Assembly (NCBI RefSeq): GCF_000685015.1
Contig: NZ_BAYA01000015.1
Span: 1-64,000, forward strand
Direction of reading: 5' to 3'
Length of the DNA: 64,000 nt
From: Paraburkholderia bannensis NBRC 103871
Lineage (GTDB): Bacteria; Pseudomonadota; Gammaproteobacteria; Burkholderiales; Burkholderiaceae
Shown here: one piece after another, positions 52,733 through 60,853 of the stretch
Layout: each line of letters opens with the position of its first letter
Position numbering within the stretch: position 1 is the first letter of the stretch
Program-made: the position numbers and the translations under genes
The notes under the pieces: model-generated
What the model saw: the letters and a program-made list of their open reading frames with translations, nothing else
The model's database searches: none
Told to the model about the DNA's origin: nothing

Positions 52733-53686
52733 TCAGGTGTGAGCGGCTGTGTCAGGCCCGCGTGTAATGCGCAAGGCAGCCATCGATTCGCGCTTGTCCA
52801 CCAGAAAATCGATCAGCGCCCTTACCTTCGCCGGCATCTGCGCGCGTGTTGGCGCGTAGACATAAAAACCGGCGAAGGGCTTGCACCATGTCGCCAGTAC
52901 GCGCTTCAGCGCCCCCGAATCCAGGTGTGGCTGCACAGCGATGTCGATGTGCTGGATCAGCCCAACGCCTTGTAGTGCCGCGCGGATCATGCCGTCGTCG
53001 TCGTTGGTCGTAACGCTTCCTCTGGGTTCCACCATGAAACTATGGCCCGGCTCCTCTGGTGACGTGAACTCCCAGGGATGGATCGCACCGCTGACCTGCC
53101 GATAGCGTAAGCAGTTGTGTCGAACCAGATCGCCCGGCGTCGCGGGCTCGCCGTAACGCTCGAAATAGGCCGGCGTGCCCACCACGGCCATTTCCAGCGG
53201 CGGCGTCACAGGAACCGCAATCATGTGCGGAGCCAGGCTCTCACCTATGCGGATGCCAACGTCACAGCCGTCCGCAACGATGTTCGCGAGTGCGTCGTCC
53301 ATCACCATCTCCAGCCCCAGCTTCGGAAAGCGGGCGCTGAATTCCTCCAGATGCGGCTCTATGAGCGTTTTAGCCGCGACGCGCGATGTATTCATACGAA
53401 TCAAACCGGAAGGCTCATCGCGCTCCTCGTGCAACGCATCAACCGTCCTTTCCAGCGCGATGAGCGCCGGGTACCAAACCTCGTAGAGCCGCCGCCCCTC
53501 CTCGGTCAACGACATATCGCGAGTCGTTCGATAAAGCAGTTTGACGTTCAATCGCCGCTCAAGCGCCTTCACGTTTTGCGAGAGATTTGCACGTGATACG
53601 CCCATCTCCGCGGCGGCTTTCGTGAAACTACTGTGATGCGCAACGTGCGCAAACCACGCGAGCGAAGGGAGCAATGACGGGTCCAT
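52733..53686 (-). CDS. LysR-family regulator, divergent from an alpha/beta hydrolase
   Basis: 317 residues: HTH at about 5-62 (SLAWFAHVAHHSSFTKAAAEMGVSRANLSQNVKALE) and substrate-binding domain at about 90-300, of the group that controls single oxidoreductase or hydrolase genes. The divergent gap of 150 bp holds ATTGT-N7-ACAAT (53696-53712), a T-N11-A LysR box ten bases before its own start codon, consistent with autorepression and control of the hydrolase. Confidence 0.9.
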   Translation of the reverse strand: MDPSLLPSLAWFAHVAHHSSFTKAAAEMGVSRANLSQNVKALERRLNVKLLYRTTRDMSLTEEGRRLYEVWYPALIALERTVDALHEERDEPSGLIRMNTSRVAAKTLIEPHLEEFSARFPKLGLEMVMDDALANIVADGCDVGIRIGESLAPHMIAVPVTPPLEMAVVGTPAYFERYGEPATPGDLVRHNCLRYRQVSGAIHPWEFTSPEEPGHSFMVEPRGSVTTNDDDGMIRAALQGVGLIQHIDIAVQPHLDSGALKRVLATWCKPFAGFYVYAPTRAQMPAKVRALIDFLVDKRESMAALRITRGPDTAAHT

Positions 53687-53695
53687 CCGGATTCC

Positions 53696-53712
53696 ATTGT
53701 CAATTTAACAAT
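53696..53712. promoter_or_regulatory. LysR box in the divergent LysR/hydrolase promoter
   Basis: ATTGT-CAATTTA-ACAAT is a perfect inverted repeat with T-N11-A spacing, located 10 bp upstream of the LysR start and 124 bp upstream of the hydrolase. Confidence 0.65.
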
Positions 53713-53836
53713 ACAACTGTAGTCCAGATTGCGAGCTTTCGTAATTCCAGACCGCTATCTATATTCAGGTCGTTGTCTCGCGGTTTCAACGTTTCCAACT
53801 CTGTGAACCCAACCGCCACACCTAAACGGAATTATC

Positions 53837-54757
53837 ATGAAAAGCGTCAAGATCAAGCATTCGTATTGGGAAATCGCTGCGAACGTGTACTTCCCGCCGG
53901 ATTTCAACGAAAGCGCAAAGTATCCTGCCATCATCAGCGCCCACCCGATCGGCAGTTGCAAAGAGCAAACCTCTGGCAATGTCTACGGCGAAGCGCTGGC
54001 GAAGGAAGGCTTTGTCGTCATCGCGTTCGACGCCAGCTTCCAGGGCGATAGCGGCGGCGAGCCGCGCTATACCGAAGATCCGACGCTGCGCGTCGAAGAT
54101 TTCCGCGTCGTCTGCGACTACCTTGTGACACTCCCCTACGTCGATGAAGACCGCATCGGTGTGCTGGGGATCTGCGGCGGCGGTGGCTACTCGATCAACG
54201 CGGCCATGACCGAACGCCGTATCAAAGCAGTGGGCACCGTGACGGGCGCCAACTACGGCCGTCTGATGCGCGAAGGCTTTACCAACTACAACCCCATTGC
54301 CGCACTCGAGGCGATGGCCAAACAACGTACGGCGGAAGCACGTGGCGCGGCACTCCGCGTGGACGATCTGTTGCCGCCGTCGCCGGAGGCCGCCAAAGAA
54401 GCCGGTCTGACTGAGGTCGACGTTTTTGGTGCCACCGAATACTACCGGTCGGATCGTGGCCGCGCGCCGAATGGCGTCAACCGCGCGTTCTTTTCGCACC
54501 AGGCTGTCGCGGTGGGTTGGGACGCGTTCCACCTCTGCGAAACGCTCCTCACCCAGCCGCTCATGGTGGTGGTGGGTGACAAGGTCGGGGCCTTCGGTGC
54601 CTATCGCGATGGCTGTGAAATCATTGGTCGCGCCGCTTCGAAGACGAAGGAACTGGTCGTCGTCGAAGGCTGGTCGCATTACGACCTGTACGACAAGCCC
54701 GAGCCGGTCGGCAAGGCGCTGGCCAGGCTGATTCCGTTCTACAAGGAAAACCTGTAA
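53837..54757 (+). CDS. Dienelactone-hydrolase-like alpha/beta hydrolase with cysteine nucleophile
   Basis: 306 residues. The nucleophile elbow is GICGGGG with Cys113 in place of serine, the hallmark of dienelactone hydrolases and their YcjY-like relatives. The acid is in the VVVGDKVGAFGAY region and the histidine is in GWSHYDLYD near 285. The early HPIGSCKEQTSG loop forms the oxyanion side. Substrate unknown. It is the first gene opposite the LysR regulator, followed by two NAD(P)-binding proteins after a 187-bp gap with a hairpin. Confidence 0.87.
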   Translation: MKSVKIKHSYWEIAANVYFPPDFNESAKYPAIISAHPIGSCKEQTSGNVYGEALAKEGFVVIAFDASFQGDSGGEPRYTEDPTLRVEDFRVVCDYLVTLPYVDEDRIGVLGICGGGGYSINAAMTERRIKAVGTVTGANYGRLMREGFTNYNPIAALEAMAKQRTAEARGAALRVDDLLPPSPEAAKEAGLTEVDVFGATEYYRSDRGRAPNGVNRAFFSHQAVAVGWDAFHLCETLLTQPLMVVVGDKVGAFGAYRDGCEIIGRAASKTKELVVVEGWSHYDLYDKPEPVGKALARLIPFYKENL

Positions 54758-54792
54758 TTCCACTACCGGGATTACGACGGAAATCCTCTGCA

Positions 54793-54823
54793 CCAGGGAC
54801 GTTACGTTAGTCCCTGGCGTCTT
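54793..54823 (+). terminator. Hairpin after the hydrolase gene
   Basis: CCAGGGAC (54793-54800) pairs with GTCCCTGG (54810-54817) around a 9-nt loop. The tail is not T-rich, so termination may be weak. Confidence 0.5.
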
Positions 54824-54944
54824 GCCAACGTTGTTATCGCAGCACGCTCGCGTGCCTCCGGCGCGCCGACCGTATTGCCATACAAATCGAACATAGCCTC
54901 GCGCGCTCTCGCGAGAGCTTGCTTCTTAAATCGGGAAAAACATC

Positions 54945-55580
54945 ATGAAAAAGGTACTCGTCCTTGGTGCCAGCGGTCAGATAGCGCGCTGGGCCGTTCG
55001 AATGCTCGGCGAACAAACGGACGTCAAGCAAACCCTGCTGATTCGCGACCCCAAAAAACTGAGCGGGAACGAGCCTGCGAACGCCAGCGTCGTGATCGGC
55101 GATGTACTGGACAAGAAAATTTTGCATCGCGTCATGGAAGGACAGGACGTGGTGTATGCCAACTTGGCCGGTGACGTGGATACCCAGACCGAGCGCATTC
55201 TGGCTGCCATGAAGGCCACCAACGGCCGCCGGCTGATCTTCATCAACTCTCTCGGGATCTATGATGAGGTGCCTGGAAATTTCGGCGAATGGAATCGGCA
55301 GGAGATCGGAGAGTATCTGCCTCCGTATCGCAGGTCTGCCGACCTGATCGAAGCTTCGGACCTGGATTACACAATTCTCCGCGCAGCCTGGCTACAGGAC
55401 AACGATGAGGTGAACTACGAGATCACGGCACGCGACCAGCCGTTCAAAGGGACCGAGGTATCGCGCAAGAGTGTCGCGGCGCTGGTCGTAGAACTCGTTG
55501 AACACTCCGATAAGCTGGTGCGCGCCAACGTTGGCGTCAACAAGCCGGGCACCGACGCCGACAAACCCGCTTTCGTCTGA
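54945..55580 (+). CDS. NAD(P)H-binding atypical short-chain reductase
   Basis: 211 residues of the NAD(P)-binding_10 (SDR_a5) type: KKVLVLGASGQIARWAVRML at the N-terminus (GxxGxxA), FINSLGIYDEVPG in the centre and YTILRAAWLQDN, which matches the TxLRPxxL-like segment of the group. It resembles stress-inducible flavin/quinone reductase-like proteins without a proven substrate. It is 23 bp upstream of a second Rossmann protein, so the two are an operon. Confidence 0.83.
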   Translation: MKKVLVLGASGQIARWAVRMLGEQTDVKQTLLIRDPKKLSGNEPANASVVIGDVLDKKILHRVMEGQDVVYANLAGDVDTQTERILAAMKATNGRRLIFINSLGIYDEVPGNFGEWNRQEIGEYLPPYRRSADLIEASDLDYTILRAAWLQDNDEVNYEITARDQPFKGTEVSRKSVAALVVELVEHSDKLVRANVGVNKPGTDADKPAFV

Positions 55581-55603
55581 ATCGCCTTTCCGGAAAACTC
55601 GAT

Positions 55604-56317
55604 ATGAACGTTGTCATTTTTGGCGCCTCGGGAATGGTTGGACAAGGGGTATTGCGCGAATGCCTGCTGGCCTCCGATGTGGAATCGATCCTCGTCGTCG
55701 GACGCAACGCATTGGACATGCAGCACCCCAAGCTAAAGGAACTCGTGCGCCAGAATCTGTTCGATTATTCCGATGTCGAGGAACAACTCCAAGGCTACGA
55801 CGCGTGCTTTTTCTGTCTCGGCGTATCGACAAGCGACACCGACGAATCCGGCTTCATCAGAATCAACCACGATCTGCCGGTGGCAGCCGGCCTTGCGCTG
55901 GCGCGACGCAATCCACAGATGGCTTTCGTCTATGTATCCGGCGGTGGCACTGATGCGACTGAACGCGGTCCCGTGATGTGGGCACGTGTAAAGGGAAAAA
56001 CCGAAAATGCTCTGCAAAACATGGGGTTTCGGGCTGTCTATCTGTTTCGCCCCGGATTCATCCTTCCGATGAATGGCGAACAATCCAAAACCCGGCTATT
56101 GCGGCTTCTTTATCGATATCTGCGTTGGGTCTTCATCGTGTCACGAAGACTGTTCCCTGGCAAAATCCTCGACACCGTCAGTATGGGACAGGCCATGTTG
56201 CAGGTGGCACGTCATGGAAGTGATGCCGCGGTACTCGAAAGCGCTGACATTTATCGGCTCGCTTCAGCAGCACGTTCCACAACCATGGGATCGCCGCGGC
56301 AATTCGATCAAGGCTAG
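55604..56317 (+). CDS. NAD-dependent epimerase/dehydratase-like protein
   Basis: 237 residues with N-terminal NVVIFGASGMVGQGVLRECL, CFFCLGVSTSDTD in the nucleotide pocket, and WARVKGKTENAL, where the lysine stands in place of the usual YxxxK active site. The C-terminal part (about 150-190) is hydrophobic and basic (RLLRLLYRYLRWVFIVSRR), suggesting membrane contact, as in HTATIP2/YbjT-like proteins. It overlaps the convergent LysR gene by 4 bp at its 3' end. Confidence 0.83.
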   Translation: MNVVIFGASGMVGQGVLRECLLASDVESILVVGRNALDMQHPKLKELVRQNLFDYSDVEEQLQGYDACFFCLGVSTSDTDESGFIRINHDLPVAAGLALARRNPQMAFVYVSGGGTDATERGPVMWARVKGKTENALQNMGFRAVYLFRPGFILPMNGEQSKTRLLRLLYRYLRWVFIVSRRLFPGKILDTVSMGQAMLQVARHGSDAAVLESADIYRLASAARSTTMGSPRQFDQG

Positions 56318-57231
56318 CGGTCGGTCAGTTGGGCAACGAACGCCTTTGTGGCCGCGGTCAACGGGTCACCATTGCGTGTGCCGATGCAAAGTCGGCGCAA
56401 TGCCCATGGTTCGTCCAGTGCAACAAGCGTCACCTTGTTGAGATCCTCCACCGGCAGCATGCTCTCGGGCTGAATCATCACACCCAGACCGGCCTTGACG
56501 AGGCTGCGCGCGGCCTCGATGGTGTTGACGCGGTACTTCACGCTGAGCTCGCGACCCAGTTCGACCGCCGCGTTGTTCAGTTGAGTCATCATCGATGTCG
56601 TCGACGAAATGCCGACAATATTCTGCTCCAGAAGATCTCGCGCCGTCACGCTCGCGCGGCTGGCCAGGCTATGTCCGAGCGGTACGACGGCGACGAGGCG
56701 GTCGGTTCGATACTCAATGATCTCAAACGCCGTTCTGTCGATATCGTCGGTTGCGTAGAACATCGCCACGTCCGCTTTTCCAGTGGCAACGGCTCCAATC
56801 ACATTCGTATTGGCATCCTCTAGTAGCTCAATATCGACGAGTGGAAAGTCCCGCGTGAATTCCGCAATTTCCCGCGCGAGAAACTGCACGATGATCGTGC
56901 TCGTAGAACTGATACGGATATGGCCACGCACGCCCTCGGTGAACTCGGCAACCTCCCGGCGCATTACCTCGAGATTCTCGAACATCACGCGCACATGGCG
57001 CGCGAGCACTTCGCCTGCCGGACTGGGCACCATGCCGCCTGGCGTGCGCTCGAACAGATCGATACCGGCTGTCTCTTCGAGATCCTGGATCCGTCTCGTA
57101 GCGGCGGACGGCGTGATGTTTTCCCTCACCGCTGCGCGACGCATCTGCTGCTCCTCGACGACGGTGAGAAACAACCGCAACGTGAACAGATCGACACGTC
57201 TGGTCAGATTGTGAAGACTGAAGCCCGCCAT
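56314..57231 (-). CDS. LysR-family regulator next to the CoA-transferase/ADH/ALDH genes
   Basis: 305 residues: HTH at about 12-72 (DLFTLRLFLTVVEEQQMRRAAVRENITPSAATRRIQDLEE) and an effector-binding domain at about 98-300. The strongly defined ribosome site GGGGAGGAG lies just before the ATG. It lies downstream of the CoA transferase gene on the same strand (109 bp gap), so it may be read through from that gene. It is the best candidate to bind the repeated sites at 58675-58766. Confidence 0.9.
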   Translation of the reverse strand: MAGFSLHNLTRRVDLFTLRLFLTVVEEQQMRRAAVRENITPSAATRRIQDLEETAGIDLFERTPGGMVPSPAGEVLARHVRVMFENLEVMRREVAEFTEGVRGHIRISSTSTIIVQFLAREIAEFTRDFPLVDIELLEDANTNVIGAVATGKADVAMFYATDDIDRTAFEIIEYRTDRLVAVVPLGHSLASRASVTARDLLEQNIVGISSTTSMMTQLNNAAVELGRELSVKYRVNTIEAARSLVKAGLGVMIQPESMLPVEDLNKVTLVALDEPWALRRLCIGTRNGDPLTAATKAFVAQLTDR

Positions 57232-57340
57232 ACTCCTCCCCTACCTTTTTCGTCCGGCAACATTGCGGGCGCGAAAGACAGAGACTAAGCCGAGGGTAGT
57301 CGGGCGTCAACCGCGAAACCCGTACCTGTCGATCACAGGT

Positions 57341-58594
57341 TCAGATGACCTTCAACGCCTGCAATCGCCCAATTTCACCTTCGTCCAGGCCCAACCACTC
57401 ATGCAGTACGTTCGAGTTGTGTTCACCGAGTTTCGGCGGCGTTTTCGCCTCCGGTTCAGGCACGTCCGACATTTTGACCGGATTGCCCGCCACTTTAATG
57501 TGCCCCCACACGGGGTCGTCGATCGTCATGAGCATTTTCCGGGCGGCAACATGAGGACATTCAAACAGATCCGGGACATCGTTCACGTTCGAGCACGGCA
57601 CGCCGCCGGCGCGCAGTATTGCAAGCGCCGACTCGCGGGAACAATCGGCCAGCCACGCGTCGATCTCGACATTCAGGGCGTGCACATGCTGTTTGCGCAA
57701 CATGCCATCGGCGAATCGCGGGTCACTCGTCAGATCAGCCCGGCCGATCGCGTCCGCGAATCGCTTCCAGATGTGCTCGCCCAGCACTGCAATGACGATA
57801 TAACCGTCTTTCGCACGATAGGTGCCAAACGGCGCGGTGACCGCATGGACGCCAGGGGGCGACGTCTGCTTCGTTGCGGAATACATGGCGACCGAGATCT
57901 CATTGAGAACCAGCGAGGCGTCGTACATCGAGATGTCGATCTTCTTGCCTGTCCCCGTCGTCTGCCGATGAAAAAGCGCCAGCACAACGCCATAGAGCGC
58001 CAGAATTCCACACTCGATATCGGCAAGCGAAAAGCCGAGATAGGTCGGCCGGTCGCTGGTGCGTTCCGGGCGATACATCAGTCCACTCATCGCCTGGCCC
58101 ACGATGTCGAACGCCGGAAAGTCGCCGTACGGACTGGACAATATGTCGTCGTGTCCGAAACCGGAAATCGCACCGTAGATCAGCCGCGGATTAATCCTGC
58201 TCAACTCTGCGTAGCCAATCCCGAGTCTGTCCATGACATTCGGTCGAAGGTTTTCGATCACGACGTCTGCCTGCGCCGCGAGTTCCTTGAAGAGGCGCTG
58301 CCCCTCGGCGTGCTTGAGGTCGAGCGTGACGCTTTTCTTGTTCCTGTTCGTGCGCAGAAATGCGAGGCCGTTCGGCTTGCCATCGACGTCTGCCTTTACC
58401 GGACTCGTGCTGCGCGCAAAATCGCCGCCCTCCCGCGCCTCGATCTTGACAACTTCGGCGCCCGCATCCGCAAGCCACATAGAAGCAAACGGGGCTGCGA
58501 TGAAGTTTTCAACCGTCAGTACCCGTATGCCCTCCAACGGACGCCCAGCGCCGATCTTCGCGTCGACACGCGCGCCCTGAAATGCCTCGTCCAT
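57341..58594 (-). CDS. Class III CoA transferase (CaiB/BaiF/Frc family)
   Basis: 417 residues with the family pattern: PLEGIRVLTVENFIAAPFASMWLADAGAEVVKIE at the N-terminus, LKHAEGQRLFKELAAQADVVIENLRPNVMDRLG, and the region of the catalytic aspartate near FPAFDIVGQAMSG (residue about 169 in Frc). It moves CoA between carboxylic acids. The ATG at 58594 has AAGGAGA six bases upstream; longer frames upstream cover the promoter and are rejected. It diverges from an SDR-ADH-ALDH operon, so the acid made there is probably its acceptor. Confidence 0.92.
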   Translation of the reverse strand: MDEAFQGARVDAKIGAGRPLEGIRVLTVENFIAAPFASMWLADAGAEVVKIEAREGGDFARSTSPVKADVDGKPNGLAFLRTNRNKKSVTLDLKHAEGQRLFKELAAQADVVIENLRPNVMDRLGIGYAELSRINPRLIYGAISGFGHDDILSSPYGDFPAFDIVGQAMSGLMYRPERTSDRPTYLGFSLADIECGILALYGVVLALFHRQTTGTGKKIDISMYDASLVLNEISVAMYSATKQTSPPGVHAVTAPFGTYRAKDGYIVIAVLGEHIWKRFADAIGRADLTSDPRFADGMLRKQHVHALNVEIDAWLADCSRESALAILRAGGVPCSNVNDVPDLFECPHVAARKMLMTIDDPVWGHIKVAGNPVKMSDVPEPEAKTPPKLGEHNSNVLHEWLGLDEGEIGRLQALKVI

Positions 58595-58674
58595 CTCGTC
58601 TCCTTTTCGATCTTCTCGTGAACATCTTTTGTGTAGGCCAATGCTAGGTGCGTCGACGATCACGTTCAAATGCT

Positions 58675-58766
58675 GATTCGCGAAACCGGCGTTGCAGAAT
58701 CGCGAACGCGAAAAACGCCTGATTCGAAAAAGATCAACAGGGGATTCGAAAAACGGCACTCGAATT
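58675..58766. promoter_or_regulatory. Repeated GATTCGAAAAA sites in the CoA-transferase/SDR divergent promoter
   Basis: GATTCGAAAAA occurs exactly at 58721-58731 and 58743-58753, 22 bp (two helical turns) apart, with a related GATTCGCGAAA at 58675-58685. The last copy starts a perfect inverted repeat, ATTCGA-N10-TCGAAT (58744-58765). The phasing and symmetry suit co-operative binding by a LysR-type dimer pair. Confidence 0.7.
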
Positions 58767-58868
58767 AAGACTCCCCGCTGCCTAAGATGGGTCATCCAGC
58801 CTGGCGACGTTGCATCGAGCTTGTACAAGCGCCGCCAGCGTTTTTCCACGATTTAAAGGCAAATTCCG

Positions 58869-59669
58869 ATGAGCAGTCTTGCAGGAAAGGTAGCCGTAGT
58901 GACCGGTGGAACCGGCGGGATCGGCAAAGGAATCGCGTTGCAGCTTGCCGCTCGCGGTGCAACCGTCGTGATCAGTGGACGAAATGCAGCAAAGGCGGAA
59001 GTCGTCCTTGGCGAACTACGCCAGGCAGGCGGCAAAGCAGATTTTCTGGCTGGCGATGTTCGATCGAAAGCGGATATGGACGCGTTGGCCTCGGAAACTG
59101 CGCGCCGTTATGGCGGCATCGACATTGTCGTCGCCAATGCGGGCGGCAATGACGACGAGGCTCGTTCGCCCGACGTGCGTGGCCCATTCGCCAATATCGA
59201 TCTCGCGCGTGTCGCCGCATTGGTCGCGGAAAACACGGCTGCCAAGTTGCTGCCCGTGCAAGCCGTGTTGCCATTCATGCGTCCGCGTGGTGGCGGTAGC
59301 GTGATCTTTGTCACGTCGGAAGGTGGCCGTGTACCGACACCGGGCCAAACTGCCGTCTCGACGTTTGCGGGGGGACTGATCCGGGCGAGTAAGGTCATCG
59401 CCAAAGAACTCGCACAGGACAGGATCAGGGTGAATTGCGTGTGCGTGACGGTCGTGCGCGATAGTCCGTCGTGGGACGCCGTGTTCGGCGCCGACAGCAA
59501 GGTCTCTGCACAGCATCGAAAACAATACGAAAAAGTCGTCGCTGGCTGCCCGCTTGGCGTTGCCGCGCCCACCGATATCGGTCAGGTCATCGCCTTCCTG
59601 GCATCCGACGAGTCTGCTTACCTCACAGGTGCAACGCTTAGCCCGACGGGCGGACTCACCATTCATTGA
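58869..59669 (+). CDS. Short-chain dehydrogenase-like protein lacking the YxxxK catalytic pair
   Basis: 266 residues with the classical SDR cofactor motif TGGTGGIG (12-19), NAGG (90-93) and catalytic-type Ser150. At the expected tyrosine, thirteen residues on, there is Val163, and the lysine four further is Ala167 (AVSTFAGG). The fold is intact but the usual proton-relay pair is missing, so it may bind NAD(P) without normal dehydrogenase chemistry, or use other residues. First gene of an operon with ADH and ALDH. Confidence 0.88.
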   Translation: MSSLAGKVAVVTGGTGGIGKGIALQLAARGATVVISGRNAAKAEVVLGELRQAGGKADFLAGDVRSKADMDALASETARRYGGIDIVVANAGGNDDEARSPDVRGPFANIDLARVAALVAENTAAKLLPVQAVLPFMRPRGGGSVIFVTSEGGRVPTPGQTAVSTFAGGLIRASKVIAKELAQDRIRVNCVCVTVVRDSPSWDAVFGADSKVSAQHRKQYEKVVAGCPLGVAAPTDIGQVIAFLASDESAYLTGATLSPTGGLTIH

Positions 59670-59731
59670 GCAGGTCGCCCGGCGCCAGCTGAAATGCGCG
59701 CGTCCGTTCAAGTACAGTTGGAGAAAACATA

Positions 59732-60787
59732 ATGCGCGGCATGGTGTTCCAGGGAGATTGCAAGGTCGATGTTCTCGATTTTGAAGACCCTACGCCTGGT
59801 TACGGAGAAGCCATCATCGAAATGAAGGCGTCCGGGATGTGCGGAACCGACCTTCACTATTACCGTCACGGAATGGCGGATTCTCTGGCCATGCTCGGCA
59901 TGCGCGATCGCATGGACTCCGAACAGATTATCGGCGGTCATGAGCCATGCGGCGTCATTGCTGCGCTAGGCCCGGGTGTGGATCCGAAGGCGTTTCGCGA
60001 AGGCGACCGCGTCATGGTGTTTCACTATTCCGGATGTAGTTGCTGCGACCATTGCCGCACCGGCTGGACTCAGCTTTGCGACCACGGATCGCGCATCTAT
60101 GGCGTCCTGAGTCACGGCGGACACGCCAATTATATGAAGGTCCCCGTATCGTCGCTGGTACATCTGCCGCAAGAGTTGTCGTTTAAGGCGGGCGCGGCCA
60201 TTGCGTGCGGAACCGGCACAGCATACGGTTCGCTGTTACGCCTGGGAATCAGTGCCCGCGACACTTTGGCGGTATATGGCCTCGGCCCCGTTGGTCTTTC
60301 GACAGCTCAACTCGCAGCCGCTATGGGCATCGAGGTGATCGGCGTCGACATCAACCCTGGACGCGTCCAGCGTTCGAAGGAATTCGGCGTCACGCACGGC
60401 ATCGACGCGAGCCAGGTGGATCCCGTTGAAGAAATCCTCAAGCTGACTGGCGGTAAAGGCGTCTCTTGCGCAGTCGAGTGCGCGGGAGCCGAACTACCCC
60501 GCACTCAGGCCATTCGCAGTACGAAAGTCTGGGGACGTGTCGCACTCGTCGCGGTAGGCGGAAACCTCACGGTCGACGTGATGAAAGATCTGATCGGGAA
60601 GCAGAGAACGCTGATCGGATCATTTACCTTCTCCGAAGTCGGGATGACAGACTGTGCCCACTTCATCGCTAATCACGGCGTCGAAGTGGACAAGCTCTTC
60701 ACCGATGAATGGAAACTTGAGCAAGCTGGTGAGGCCTATGCTCACTTCAATCAACAGGCAAGTGGCAAAGGCGTCATCGTTTTTTGA
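59732..60787 (+). CDS. Zinc-dependent alcohol dehydrogenase (MDR family)
   Basis: 351 residues. Catalytic zinc ligands are in MCGTDLH (Cys37) and GGHEPCG (His/Glu, about 68-71); four structural-zinc cysteines lie in SGCSCCDHCRTGWTQLC; the NAD motif is VYGLGPVGLSTAQLA. It oxidises a secondary or primary alcohol in the cytoplasm. GGAGA precedes the ATG. It lies 62 bp after the SDR-like gene and 66 bp before the aldehyde dehydrogenase gene, so alcohol to aldehyde to acid is the expected flow, or polyol oxidation if it is sorbitol-dehydrogenase-like. Confidence 0.92.
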   Translation: MRGMVFQGDCKVDVLDFEDPTPGYGEAIIEMKASGMCGTDLHYYRHGMADSLAMLGMRDRMDSEQIIGGHEPCGVIAALGPGVDPKAFREGDRVMVFHYSGCSCCDHCRTGWTQLCDHGSRIYGVLSHGGHANYMKVPVSSLVHLPQELSFKAGAAIACGTGTAYGSLLRLGISARDTLAVYGLGPVGLSTAQLAAAMGIEVIGVDINPGRVQRSKEFGVTHGIDASQVDPVEEILKLTGGKGVSCAVECAGAELPRTQAIRSTKVWGRVALVAVGGNLTVDVMKDLIGKQRTLIGSFTFSEVGMTDCAHFIANHGVEVDKLFTDEWKLEQAGEAYAHFNQQASGKGVIVF

Positions 60788-60853
60788 CGGCACCTGTACC
60801 GGTGTTGTCCCGAATCTGGATAGTGCCCTTTTGTAAGGGCGATGGAGAGTTTA

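Noticed and set aside
52613..52975. Plus-strand frame with GAGGT upstream at the island's right edge
   Set aside because: Most of it is antisense to the LysR gene; the first 40 codons have no recognisable content.
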